This document shows, in pieces, positions 8,506-16,850 of a DNA stretch of 64,000 nucleotides. Made by a program: the position numbers and the translations under genes. Under the pieces are notes generated by a model. That model saw only the letters and a list, made by a program, of their open reading frames with translations. It did no database searches and was not told the DNA's origin. The DNA is from VAYN01 sp964540905 (GTDB taxonomy: Bacteria > Actinomycetota > Thermoleophilia > Solirubrobacterales > 70-9): the NCBI GenBank assembly GCA_964540905.1, contig CAZIOS010000009.1, positions 20,971 through 84,970 of the forward strand. The letters run 5' to 3'. Position 1 is the stretch's first letter, and each line of letters starts with the position of its first letter.

Positions 8506-9794
8506 GCGCGATCGCCGCCGCGCTCGCGGCCAAGCGCCGCCCCGCCGAGGAGGTCCTCGCCCACGTCGCCGTCGGCGGCGACGTCATCGTCGGCCTCGGC
8601 AACGGCGAGCCGAAGACGGTGATCGACGCGCTCGAAGCGGGCGCCGGCCGGCTCGAGGAGGTGCGGCTGCACCAGATGCTGCCGCTGCGCAACCGCCCCT
8701 ACATCGAGGGCGAGGTGAAGGGCCTGCGCCACGTTTCCTGGTTCCTCTCCCCCCACGACAAGGCGGCCTTCCACCGCGGCGACTGCGACCTGGTGCCGAA
8801 CAACTTCAGCGAGGTGCCGGCGCTGATGCGGCGCACCGTGCGCGAGCCGCTGGTCGTCGCCGCGGTCTCGCCGCCGGACGCCCACGGCTACTTCTCGCTC
8901 GGCTGCCACGCCGAGTACGTGGCGGCGATGGTGGGCGAGATGCCGTTCTTCGTCGAGGTCAACGCGCGGATGCCGCGCACCTTCGGCGAGAACCAGATCC
9001 ACGTCAGCCAGGTCCTCGGCTGGTGCGAGGCCGACTACCCGCTGGTCGAGCTGCCGCCGCGCCCGGCCCGCGACGCCGACCGCCGGATCGCCGAGCTGGT
9101 CGCCGAGCGGATCCCCGACGGCGCCACGATCCAGGCCGGGATCGGCGCCGTGCCGGACCAGGTCCTGCGCCTGCTCGCCGACCACCGCGACCTCGGCGTC
9201 CACACCGAGCTGCTCTCCGAGGGCTTCGTCGACCTGGTCGAGCAGGGAGCGGTGACCGGCACTCGCAAGCGCACCCACCGCAACAAGCTGATCACCACCT
9301 CCGCGGTCGGGACCAGGCGCCTCTACGACTTCGTCGCCGACAACCCGGGGGTCGAGTTCTGGCCGGTCGACGAAACCAACAACCCGACGCTGGTCTCCGC
9401 CGAGCCGCACTTCACCGCGATCAACGCGACGATCGAGGTCGACTTCCTCGGCCAGTGCGCCTCCGAGAGCCTCGGCAGCGACTACTGGTCCTCCTCCGGT
9501 GGCCAGCCCGACTTCGCCCGCGGCGCCGTCCTCTCCGAGGGCGGCCAGGCGTTCATCGTCCTGCACTCGACCACCGGCGACGGCGAGACCTCGCGGATCG
9601 TCCCCCGCCTGCACCCCGGCGCCGCCGTCACCACCTTCAAGAACATCGTCGACCGCGTCGTCACCGAGTACGGGGTAGCCGAGCTGCGCGGCAGCTCGAT
9701 CGCCGACCGAACCCGCCGCCTGATCGACGTCGCCCACCCCAGGTTCCGCGAGGAGCTGACGCAGGCGGCGCGGGACTGCGGCTATCTGAGCTAG
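8502..9794 (+). CDS. Acetyl-CoA hydrolase/transferase family (4-hydroxybutyrate CoA-transferase-like)
   Basis: A 430-residue class I CoA transferase of the Cat1/Cat2/AarC type, moving CoA between an acyl-CoA and a carboxylate. The family blocks are visible: ATIQAGIGAVPDQVL at about 205-220, HTELLSEGFVDL at about 230, and the C-terminal TIEVDFLGQCASES and GGQPDFARGA blocks at about 310-340, with KNIVDRVVTEYGVAELRG-like text near 390. The GTG overlaps the preceding stop. It probably activates or recycles the CoA ester of the pathway substrate. The acceptor acid cannot be predicted. Confidence 0.85.
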   Translation: MSAIAAALAAKRRPAEEVLAHVAVGGDVIVGLGNGEPKTVIDALEAGAGRLEEVRLHQMLPLRNRPYIEGEVKGLRHVSWFLSPHDKAAFHRGDCDLVPNNFSEVPALMRRTVREPLVVAAVSPPDAHGYFSLGCHAEYVAAMVGEMPFFVEVNARMPRTFGENQIHVSQVLGWCEADYPLVELPPRPARDADRRIAELVAERIPDGATIQAGIGAVPDQVLRLLADHRDLGVHTELLSEGFVDLVEQGAVTGTRKRTHRNKLITTSAVGTRRLYDFVADNPGVEFWPVDETNNPTLVSAEPHFTAINATIEVDFLGQCASESLGSDYWSSSGGQPDFARGAVLSEGGQAFIVLHSTTGDGETSRIVPRLHPGAAVTTFKNIVDRVVTEYGVAELRGSSIADRTRRLIDVAHPRFREELTQAARDCGYLS

Positions 9795-9801
9795 AGGGCG
9801 C

Positions 9802-10083
9802 TCAGGGACCGCCGGCGAGGCGGAACATCAGTTCGTCGGGGTAGCACCAGCTCCAGTCCTCACCCGGCTCGGCCGAGCGGATGATCGGGTGCCCGGTCGC
9901 CTGGTGGTGCGCCGTTGCGTGTTTGCCGACCGAGTTGTCGCAGCAGCCGATGTGACCGCAGGTCTGGCACATCCGCAGGTGGACCCAGCGCATTCCCGCC
10001 GCCAGGCACTCCTCGCAGCCCTCGACCTCCGCCGGCAGATCGAGGTACTGGACCGCGTCGAGGTGGGTGCACTCCTCAGCCAC
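9802..10083 (-). CDS. UBP-type zinc finger protein
   Basis: A 93-residue protein that is one complete ZnF-UBP domain: CTHLD near the N-terminus, GCEECL, MRWVHLRMCQTCGHIGCCD and the closing HATAHHQATGHPI, giving the Cys/His set that binds zinc in this fold. Bacterial stand-alone versions are widespread; their role is not known, and no ubiquitin-like partner is nearby. The GTG start is preceded by TATCGT 7 bases upstream (10091-10096 on the complementary strand) and no ribosome site. It is convergent with the CoA transferase, with only 7 bases between stops. Confidence 0.88.
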   Translation of the reverse strand: MAEECTHLDAVQYLDLPAEVEGCEECLAAGMRWVHLRMCQTCGHIGCCDNSVGKHATAHHQATGHPIIRSAEPGEDWSWCYPDELMFRLAGGP

Positions 10084-10131
10084 GCGCCCGACGATACTGG
10101 ACGAAAGTACTAAGGGCGAGTTGAGGCGGTC

Positions 10132-11136
10132 CTAGGAGCCGGTGGCGATCTCGGCCGGCTCGCCGCCGGGGAACCAGTGGGCCTCGACCGGGGGCGGACT
10201 GTCGCGCAGATAGCGCTCGGCGTCGAGGGCGCCCATGCAGCCGGTGCCGGCGGCGGTGACCGCCTGGCGGTAGGTGTGGTCGACGACGTCGCCGACGGCG
10301 AAGACGCCGCCGAGGTTGGTCCGGGTCGAGCCCGGCTCGGTGACGATGTAGCCGTCCTCGTCGACGCCGACCTGGTCCTTGACAACCTCCGAGCGCGGGA
10401 TGTGGCCGATCGCGACGAAGGCGCCGGTAGCCTCGATCTCCTCCCGCTCGCCGGTCTCGGCGTCGTGGAGGCGGATCTTCTCCAGCTTGCCGTCCTCGCC
10501 GGCGACGAACTCCTCCGGCACGAAGGGGGTCTTGAAGTCGATGTTGTCCTTCTCGCGGGCGCGGTCGAGCATGATCTGGGAGGCGCGGAACTGGTCGCGG
10601 CGGTTGACCACGGTCAGCTGCTCGGCGTACTTGGAGATGAAGATCGAGTCCTCCATCGCCGAGTCGCCGCCGCCGATCACGATCACCCGGTGGCCCTTGA
10701 AGAAGGCGCCGTCGCAGACGCCGCAGGTGGAGACGCCGCGGCCGCCGAGCTCCATCTCGCCGGGGATGCCGAGCCGTTTCGGCTCCGCCCCCATCGCCAG
10801 GATCACGGTCTTGGCCCGGTGCTCCTCGTCGCCGAGGAAGACCTTCTGGACGCCGCCGTCGGAGAGCTCGACCCGGTCGACGTCGTCGGTGACGAAGCGG
10901 GTGCCGAAGCGCTCGGCCTGGGCCCGGAACTGGCCCATCATCTCCGGCCCCATGATCCCCTCGGGGTAGCCGGGGTAGTTCTCGACGTCGGTCGTGTTCT
11001 GCAGCTGGCCGCCCCACTGGAACCCCTCGAAGACCAGCGGCTCAAGGTTGGCGCGGGCCGTGTAGAGCGCCGCCGTGTAACCGGCGGGCCCGCCGCCGAT
11101 GATGATCACATTCTCGATTTTCTTCGAATCAGCCAT
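10132..11136 (-). CDS. trxB: Thioredoxin-disulfide reductase
   Basis: A 334-residue FAD/NADPH flavoenzyme that reduces thioredoxin. FAD motif IIGGGPAGYTAALYTAR is at 11-28; the NADPH motif VIVIGGGDSAMED begins at 151. The redox pair is Cys138-Gly-Val-Cys141 (TCGVCDGA), a variant of the usual CATC. The C-terminal FAD block GVFAVGDVVDHTYRQAVTAA is present. ATG 11136 follows GGCGG in the leader; a longer frame extends upstream but is not family-like. A membrane protein gene ends 25 bases upstream on the same strand, so the two may be cotranscribed. Confidence 0.95.
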   Translation of the reverse strand: MADSKKIENVIIIGGGPAGYTAALYTARANLEPLVFEGFQWGGQLQNTTDVENYPGYPEGIMGPEMMGQFRAQAERFGTRFVTDDVDRVELSDGGVQKVFLGDEEHRAKTVILAMGAEPKRLGIPGEMELGGRGVSTCGVCDGAFFKGHRVIVIGGGDSAMEDSIFISKYAEQLTVVNRRDQFRASQIMLDRAREKDNIDFKTPFVPEEFVAGEDGKLEKIRLHDAETGEREEIEATGAFVAIGHIPRSEVVKDQVGVDEDGYIVTEPGSTRTNLGGVFAVGDVVDHTYRQAVTAAGTGCMGALDAERYLRDSPPPVEAHWFPGGEPAEIATGS

Positions 11137-11161
11137 TTTTCGCCGCCTGGAGTCTATTACT

Positions 11162-12322
11162 TTACTTTTTATAGTAGCGCTCGAAGGGGTCGCTTGCGAC
11201 CGGCTCCATCGCCGGCTCGAAGTCGGATTTGGCACTGCCGCCGCGTTCGATCGGCCGCCCCTCCGTCTCCCAGCGCTGGACCGTTTTGCGCAGCTGGAAG
11301 AAGGCGAATATGCCGGGCGGGATCGGCATCCAGAAGGCAACCAGGCGGAAGACGAGGATCGCCGGGAAGACCGTCTGCTCGGGGATGCCGAAGAGGACGA
11401 AGGCGCCGATCATGCCGGCGTCGACGGCGCCGACCCCGGCCGGGGCGAGGGGAAAGAGGTTGGCGACCATGCCGAGGAAGAAGCCCTGGACGACGACCGC
11501 CAGCGGCACGTGGACGCCGAAGGCGTGGAAGGAGGCCCAGAGGACGCCGATGCTGGCAGCCCAGAAGCCGGCGGCGCCGAGCACGGCGAGGCCGCCGCGC
11601 GAGGGATGGGCGAAGAGGCCGAGCGCGAAGCGGAACCCCTCGGCCAGCGTTTCCGGCACTTTGGCGGCACTGTGGAGGAAGGAGCGGGCGCGCTCGCCGT
11701 GCGCCAGCGGCTCCAGCCGCCGCGCCAAGTCGCCGGGGATCAGGGCGACGAGGATGCCGAAGACCAGCAGCAGGCCGGCGACCGCGGCCGGCACGATCGT
11801 CAGCTCGACCGAGTGGTTGCCGTTGAGCACCCCGGTCCGCAGCAGGATGCCGAAGAGGATCAGCGCCAACGGGTAGAAGATGTAGTGGAGGCTGACGAAG
11901 GCGACCATCCGCCGGGCGACGTCGCGGCGGCGCATCCCGGCCTTGCGCAGCGCCCAGTAGGTGATCGCGATGCCGCCGGCGCCACCGGCCGAGAACAGCA
12001 GCGTCGCCGCCACCCCGGCCATGTTGATCTCGTAGGTCTCGCTCCAGCGCAGGCGCAGCGCCTCGCCGCCGACCACCGCCTTGAAGAGGGCGATGTAGGT
12101 GCCGAAGGCAACGACGTTGAAGCCGATCGCGACGCCGATCCAGACCGGGTCGGCGTCGTCGAGCCTGCTCAGCGCGTCGCCAAGGCCGACCAGCTTCGGG
12201 AAGAGGAAGTAGATGCAGCCCAGCAGCAGCAGGACGACCAGGACCGTCTGCACCAGCCGCCGGGTGGTGAAGAGCGGCAGCTCGACGTTGCCACCGCCGT
12301 TCGCCGAATCCTCATCAGACAC
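11162..12322 (-). CDS. YbhN/LPG-synthase-TM-like membrane protein (UPF0104, putative lipid flippase)
   Basis: A 386-residue protein with about eight hydrophobic helices and the family blocks GGAGGIAITYWALRKAG near residue 115 and FPLAPAGVGAVDAGMIGAF near 300. Families of this type (AglD/YbhN, the flippase half of MprF) move lipids or lipid-linked sugars across the membrane; the substrate here is unknown. Two adjacent GTG codons could start it. I prefer 12322 because TAGCGT (12330-12335, complementary strand) lies 7 bases upstream. It follows a PAP2-type phosphatase gene and precedes trxB. Confidence 0.75.
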   Translation of the reverse strand: MSDEDSANGGGNVELPLFTTRRLVQTVLVVLLLLGCIYFLFPKLVGLGDALSRLDDADPVWIGVAIGFNVVAFGTYIALFKAVVGGEALRLRWSETYEINMAGVAATLLFSAGGAGGIAITYWALRKAGMRRRDVARRMVAFVSLHYIFYPLALILFGILLRTGVLNGNHSVELTIVPAAVAGLLLVFGILVALIPGDLARRLEPLAHGERARSFLHSAAKVPETLAEGFRFALGLFAHPSRGGLAVLGAAGFWAASIGVLWASFHAFGVHVPLAVVVQGFFLGMVANLFPLAPAGVGAVDAGMIGAFVLFGIPEQTVFPAILVFRLVAFWMPIPPGIFAFFQLRKTVQRWETEGRPIERGGSAKSDFEPAMEPVASDPFERYYKK

Positions 12323-12332
12323 CACCGGGACG

Positions 12333-13280
12333 CTACCCGCTCGCGACTTTCTCCAGTCTCTGCAGGGCTTTGTTGACAGCCAGCACGGCCGGCTCGGCGA
12401 GCTTCTCGCCGCGGCGGACGGCGTAGACGAGCAGTGCCCCGGCGGCGAGGTCGGTGACGTAGTGCTCACCCAGGTAGACGAGGCCGAAGCCGAGCGTCAG
12501 CGCGTAGCCCCAGCCCAGCGTGCCCTCGACCCGGCCGGTTTCGGCCAGCGCCAGCGCCGCCGTGACCGAGGTCGCGAAGTGCAGCGAGGGCATCGCCGCC
12601 CAGGGGTTGCCGCCGAGCGTCTCGTACATCGCCGGCCAGGCCGAGCGCCAGGTCTTCTCGCCGACCTCGACCATCACCCGCCGCACCTCTTCGCCGTCGG
12701 TGACGCCGTTCTCGGCGGCCCACCAGGGGGGTGCCGTCGGCAGCACGAAGTAGACGGCGCAGCCGAGGTCGAAGACGGCGGCCATCTGCCGCGCCGCCCG
12801 CGGGAAGCGCTCGTTGTCGCGAACCAGGATCAGCGCCAGGGCGAGGTAGGGCTCGATGAACCAGAGCCAGTGGGTCCAGGCCAAAAAGCGGTCGACCGCA
12901 CCGACCCCGGGCAGCTTCGCCAGGGCCCGCTGGAGGCGGACATTGGGGAGCTTGCCGCCGCCGAGCCGGCGGTCGAGCTCGACCGGGTAGCGGCTGCGCA
13001 GGCGGGCGCGGAGGCGCTCGGGATCGTCGTAGGGCATCTCGTGGACCACCGTGAAGGCCCACATCTGCAGGGCGAAGAGGGCGACGTCGCGCTTCTTCGA
13101 GCGCGGCTGCAGGACGGCCAGCGCCAGCGGGCCAGCGGCGCAGGCGACGATCGCGACCGGGGCGGGGATCCGCAGCCGCCTCCGCAGCAGCGGCACCGCA
13201 ACGGCAGCGCCGATCGCGCCCGCCGCTGCCACCCGTACCGCCAGTCGCAGCGCGGGTGATGGCCGAGAGCTCCCCTTCAT
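12333..13280 (-). CDS. PAP2-superfamily membrane phosphatase / inositol-phosphotransferase-like
   Basis: A 315-residue protein with about six helices and the PAP2_3 (Aur1/Ipt1-like) active-site blocks: PTAPPWWA near residue 188, MPSLHFATSV near 230 and LGEHYVTDLAAG near 275. These supply the two catalytic His and the Asp. It should act on a phospholipid or polyprenyl phosphate at the outer membrane face. ATG 13280 has TATACT 10 bases upstream (13291-13296 on the complement) and no Shine-Dalgarno. The following flippase-like gene is 11 bases away, which suggests a joint role in envelope lipid handling. Confidence 0.82.
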   Translation of the reverse strand: MKGSSRPSPALRLAVRVAAAGAIGAAVAVPLLRRRLRIPAPVAIVACAAGPLALAVLQPRSKKRDVALFALQMWAFTVVHEMPYDDPERLRARLRSRYPVELDRRLGGGKLPNVRLQRALAKLPGVGAVDRFLAWTHWLWFIEPYLALALILVRDNERFPRAARQMAAVFDLGCAVYFVLPTAPPWWAAENGVTDGEEVRRVMVEVGEKTWRSAWPAMYETLGGNPWAAMPSLHFATSVTAALALAETGRVEGTLGWGYALTLGFGLVYLGEHYVTDLAAGALLVYAVRRGEKLAEPAVLAVNKALQRLEKVASG

Positions 13281-13394
13281 CAGGGCGGCGAGTATAGGTA
13301 GGCCCCGGGGCGATGGGAGCGGCCGGCGCGGCGCCTGAGGAGAACCGACCCGGGCCGCGTGGTCCGTCTCCCACGTGATTAGAATGGCCGCGCT

Positions 13395-14096
13395 TTGGCG
13401 CCGCACTCCCCTGGCACTGACCAGATCGACACTCTGCTTTGGATCGGCCTCGCCGTCGCGGCGATAGTGATCGTCGCGATCAACCTCGGCCTCCTCTACG
13501 CCGTGCGCAAATTCCGCGCCCAGCGCGGCGGCGGCGAGCCGGCCCAGGTCAGCGGCGGCCGCCGGGTCCAGTTCCGGGTTGGCGCCGTCCTCACCGCCTT
13601 CGCCGCCGCGATCTTCGTCGTCAGCATCGTCTTCACCAACGACGCCCGCGAAACGCCGGCCACCGGCCCCGCCGGCCTCGCCGCCGCGAAGACGGCGCCG
13701 CTGAAGATCAAGACCACCGGCCAGCAGTGGCTGTGGCGCTTCGCCTACCCCAACGGCGCCTTCTCCTACTACAAGCTGGTGGTCCCGGTCGACACCGCGG
13801 TCGAGCTCGAACTGGTCTCGACCGACGTCGTCCACACCTGGAACGTGCCCGACCTGACCGGCAAGCGCGACGCGGTCCCGGGCAAGGTCAACGACGTCGT
13901 CTTCCGCGCCGACGAAGAAGGCACCTACTACGGCCAGGCCGCGACCCTCTCCGGCCAGGCCTACGCGGCGATGCGGACCGAGGTCGACGTGGTCTCGCCG
14001 CAGGCCTACGAAGAATTCGTCGAAACCCAGCAGAGCGACATCGAAGCGGCGCAGAAACGGGTCGTCGGCCTGATCGAAAACGGAGAAGTGCCATGA
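13395..14096 (+). CDS. Cytochrome oxidase subunit II-like protein lacking the Cu-A cysteines
   Basis: A 233-residue protein with the subunit II plan: two N-terminal helices (about 12-36 and 60-82) and a C-terminal cupredoxin domain. The aromatic GQQWLWRFAYPNG block (109-121) and VVHTWNVPD with His147 are kept. The Cu-A loop, normally GQCxELCGxxHxxM, reads GQAATLSGQAYAAM: Cys to Ala182, Glu to Thr184, Cys to Ser186, His to Tyr190; only His147 and Met193 remain. It cannot bind binuclear Cu-A. Quinol-oxidase CyoA also lacks Cu-A, but the partner subunit is degenerate too. The TTG start has TAGAAT 9 bases upstream. The stop overlaps the next ATG. Confidence 0.85.
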   Translation: MAPHSPGTDQIDTLLWIGLAVAAIVIVAINLGLLYAVRKFRAQRGGGEPAQVSGGRRVQFRVGAVLTAFAAAIFVVSIVFTNDARETPATGPAGLAAAKTAPLKIKTTGQQWLWRFAYPNGAFSYYKLVVPVDTAVELELVSTDVVHTWNVPDLTGKRDAVPGKVNDVVFRADEEGTYYGQAATLSGQAYAAMRTEVDVVSPQAYEEFVETQQSDIEAAQKRVVGLIENGEVP

Positions 14097-15778
14097 GCGA
14101 GAGCCCGCACCCAGAGCTCGTAGTCGACGGCTTCCCCGGCAGGAAGCGCCCGCGCTGGATCGAGCTGCTGACCAGCGCCGATCACAAGGACGTCGGCCGG
14201 ATCCTGATCTGCGGCTCGCTCGGCTTCGTCTTCCTCGCAGTGGTCGAGCTGCTGCTGATGCGGCTGCAGCTGGCGATCCCGGAAAACTCCTTCCTCTCGC
14301 CGGTCGGCTTCAACCGCATCCTCTCGACCTACGGCGCCACCGCCGTCTTCTTCTTCGCGCTGCCGCTGGCGCTGGGCTTCTTCTACTACCTGGCGCCGCT
14401 GCAGATCGGCGCCCGCGGCACCGCCCTGCCCCGCCTCGGCCAGATCGGCGTGGCGCTGTGGGCGACCGGCGCCGCAGTCCTCTACGCCAGCTTCATGTTC
14501 ACCCCGTCGGAGGCTGGCGTCAACCCGCTGGCGCCGCTCAGCGAGCTCGCCTTCCTCTCCAACAACGGCGTCGACGCCTGGGCCACCGCGACCGGGCTGG
14601 CGACGCTCGGCTTCGTCTTCCTCGCGATCGACCTGCTGACGACGCTGCGCAACATGCGGGCGCCGGGGATGGCCTGGCGCCGCGTCCCGGTCTTCTCCTG
14701 GGCGGCGACGGTCGGCTGCTGGCTGCTGCTGACGATCGGCCCGGTCCTGCTGGCGGCGCTGACGATGCTGATGATCGACCGCAACTACGAAGGCATCTTC
14801 TTCGCCGACGGCTCCGGCGGCGCGCCGCTGCTCTGGCAGCACCTGAGCTGGATCTTCTTCACCGGCTCCTACATGCTGATCCTGATCTTCGCCTTCGGCG
14901 CAATCGCCGAAATCGTCTCCACCTTCGCCGCCAAACCGCTCTTCAACCGCGCCGCCGTGATGGGCTCGCTGGCGGCGATCGCGGTGATCGGCACCCTGGC
15001 CTGGATGCAGAACATGCTGACCGCGCCGATCGGGATCGGCTGGATGTACTTCGCGATGCTGATGTCGCTGGCGCTGATCGTGCCCTTCGGCCTCGTCGTC
15101 TTCAACCTGATCGCGACCATGGTCGGCGGCGCCCTGCGAATGCGGGCACCGCTGCTGTTCGCGCTCGGCGCGATCTCGGCGATCTCGATCGGCCTCGCCG
15201 CCGAGATCGGGCAGTCGATGGTCGGCCTCGCGTGGGAGGTGAAGAACACGACCGACTCGACCGCGGCGACCCACTTCGCGCTGGTCGGCGGCGCCGTCTT
15301 CGGCGGCTTCGCCGCCCTCCACTACTGGTTCCCGAAGATGACCGGGCGGACGATGGGCGAGAGCCTCGCCCGGATCTCCTTCTGGACGATGGCGGTCGGC
15401 ATCCTCGTCGCCTTCGTGCCGCTGTTCATGGCCGGGATCATCCAGGGTCAGACGATCGACGCCTACAAGTACTACGAGCACACCGGCCTCGACACCTACA
15501 ACCTGATCGCCACGATCGGCAGCTTCGTGCTGGCGCTCGGGATCGTGCTGACGATCGTCAACGCGATCCTCAGCCGCAACGGCGGCCCCGAGGCCGGCCA
15601 CGACCCCTGGGGCGGCGACTCGCTCGAGTGGTTCACGCTCTCGCCGCCGGAGCCGCACAACTTCGACGTCCTGCCGGATGTCCGCAGCGCCCGGCCGATG
15701 CGCGACATCCGCGCCGCGATCGCCCACCGCACCGGCCGCGCCGAGCAGCCGGCCCGCGAGCAGCAGCCGGTAGCCTGA
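14093..15778 (+). CDS. Heme-copper oxidase subunit I-like protein lacking metal ligands
   Basis: A 561-residue, roughly 12-helix protein clearly homologous to CtaD (PLQIGARGTALPRL, KPLF, WFPKMTGR blocks align without gaps to the canonical copy at 22317-24221). The catalytic residues are gone: the low-spin heme His is Tyr80 (STYGATAVF), the Cu-B His and cross-linked Tyr of YSHPAVY become Thr257 and Met261, the Cu-B His pair is Gln306-Asn307 (WMQNML), and the high-spin heme His is Ala392. Only His394 (second His of HxH) survives. The propionate-binding Arg pair is also missing. It cannot be an oxygen reductase; function unknown. The frame is intact and coupled to the subunit II-like gene. Confidence 0.88.
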   Translation: MSESPHPELVVDGFPGRKRPRWIELLTSADHKDVGRILICGSLGFVFLAVVELLLMRLQLAIPENSFLSPVGFNRILSTYGATAVFFFALPLALGFFYYLAPLQIGARGTALPRLGQIGVALWATGAAVLYASFMFTPSEAGVNPLAPLSELAFLSNNGVDAWATATGLATLGFVFLAIDLLTTLRNMRAPGMAWRRVPVFSWAATVGCWLLLTIGPVLLAALTMLMIDRNYEGIFFADGSGGAPLLWQHLSWIFFTGSYMLILIFAFGAIAEIVSTFAAKPLFNRAAVMGSLAAIAVIGTLAWMQNMLTAPIGIGWMYFAMLMSLALIVPFGLVVFNLIATMVGGALRMRAPLLFALGAISAISIGLAAEIGQSMVGLAWEVKNTTDSTAATHFALVGGAVFGGFAALHYWFPKMTGRTMGESLARISFWTMAVGILVAFVPLFMAGIIQGQTIDAYKYYEHTGLDTYNLIATIGSFVLALGIVLTIVNAILSRNGGPEAGHDPWGGDSLEWFTLSPPEPHNFDVLPDVRSARPMRDIRAAIAHRTGRAEQPAREQQPVA

Positions 15779-15783
15779 CCGGC

Positions 15784-16707
15784 ATGCAAGCCGGCGCCGG
15801 CGCGCAGAGCGCGCCCCCCTCGACGGCCGCCGTGGCCCTCCCCCGCTCCGCCGCGATCACGGTCCTTCGCGACTACCTGACGCTGACCAAGCCGAAGGTG
15901 CAGTCGCTGCTGCTGTTCACGACGGTGACGACTATGTACGTGGCCGGCGACCCCTCGCTCGGCCTGATCTTCCTCACCTGCCTCGGCGGCGCCCTCTCGG
16001 CCGGCGGCGCTGGCGCGATCAACCACGCCGTCGACCTCGACATCGACCAGCTGATGGAGCGCACCGCCGACCGCCCGGTCGCCTCGGGGCGCGTCTCCCA
16101 GGGCGCCGCGATCGCCTTCGGGACGCTGCTCGGCTGCTCCTCCTTCCTGCTGCTGGCGCTGACCGTGAACCCGCTGGCGGCGGCGCTCTCGCTCTCCGGC
16201 CTGCTCGGCTACGTCTTCGTCTACACGCTCTGGCTCAAGCGCACGACGCCGCAGAACATCGTCATCGGCGGCGCCGCTGGCGCGGTGCCGCCGCTGGTCG
16301 CCTGGGCGGCGGTGACGGGCGGCCTCGACGGCATGGCCTTCTACCTCTTCGCGATCGTCTTCTTCTGGACCCCACCCCACTTCTGGGCGCTCTCGCTGCT
16401 GATGAAGGACGAGTACGCCAAGGCCGGGATCCCGATGCTGCCGGTGGTCCGCGGCGAGGACGAGACGCGGCGCCAGATCCTCCTCTACACGGTGCTGCTC
16501 TACGCGGTCACCCAGCTGCCCTTCTGCGCCGGTGGGCTCGGCGTCGCCTACCTGGTGCCCTCGATGCTGCTCGGCGCCGGCTTCATCTTCTGTGCGACGA
16601 AGCTGCTGCGCAGCGCCGACCGCCGCTGGGCGCTGCGCACCTACCTCTTCTCGCTCGCCTACCTGGCGCTGCTGTTCGCGGCGATGGCGATCGACGCCCA
16701 TGTCTGA
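15784..16707 (+). CDS. ctaB: Protoheme IX farnesyltransferase (heme O synthase)
   Basis: A 307-residue UbiA-family membrane prenyltransferase that converts heme B to heme O. The first Asp-rich block NHAVDLDIDQLMERTADRP (about 80-98) and the CtaB-specific LKRTTPQNIVIGGAAGA and PPHFWAL blocks (about 150-205) are clear. The second Asp-rich region is KDEYAKAGIPMLP. ATG 15784 lies 7 bases after TAGCCT (15771-15776), which overlaps the end of the preceding gene, so it may have its own leaderless promoter. With ctaA at 18451 it supplies heme A for the aa3 oxidase encoded at 20.8-25 kb. Confidence 0.95.
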   Translation: MQAGAGAQSAPPSTAAVALPRSAAITVLRDYLTLTKPKVQSLLLFTTVTTMYVAGDPSLGLIFLTCLGGALSAGGAGAINHAVDLDIDQLMERTADRPVASGRVSQGAAIAFGTLLGCSSFLLLALTVNPLAAALSLSGLLGYVFVYTLWLKRTTPQNIVIGGAAGAVPPLVAWAAVTGGLDGMAFYLFAIVFFWTPPHFWALSLLMKDEYAKAGIPMLPVVRGEDETRRQILLYTVLLYAVTQLPFCAGGLGVAYLVPSMLLGAGFIFCATKLLRSADRRWALRTYLFSLAYLALLFAAMAIDAHV

Positions 16708-16733
16708 GTTCGGCGCCTGATAGAAATCCGCCC

Positions 16734-16847
16734 GTGGACCGCGAGACCGCACGCAAGAACATGGTCGGAGGCCTGGTCGCCGCTGGCTTCGCCGCCGCGA
16801 TCTTCGCCCTCGCCTTCGTCGCCGCCTTCCTCTACATCGCCCAGTAG
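16734..16847 (+). CDS. 37-residue single-helix membrane protein in the oxidase cluster
   Basis: A very short gene (GTG start, TAG stop): a charged head MDRETARKNM, then one hydrophobic helix rich in Ala and Phe ending FLYIAQ. TAGAAA (16721-16726) stands 7 bases before the GTG, as at other leaderless starts here, and the next gene begins 3 bases after its stop. Size and topology recall the tiny subunit IV/CcoQ-type helices of bacterial oxidases, but there is no identifying motif, so that role is inference. Confidence 0.6.
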   Translation: MDRETARKNMVGGLVAAGFAAAIFALAFVAAFLYIAQ

Positions 16848-16850
16848 CCG

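Noticed and set aside
13395..15778. Treating the oxidase-like pair as a cbb3 oxidase or nitric oxide reductase
   Set aside because: Those families still need the low-spin heme His pair, the proximal His and three metal-site His residues; these are absent here, and the sequence aligns to A-type CtaD throughout.
13395..15778. Treating the oxidase-like pair as pseudogenes
   Set aside because: Both frames are full length, overlap cleanly, have normal codon bias, and the fold-defining blocks are preserved while only active-site residues changed.
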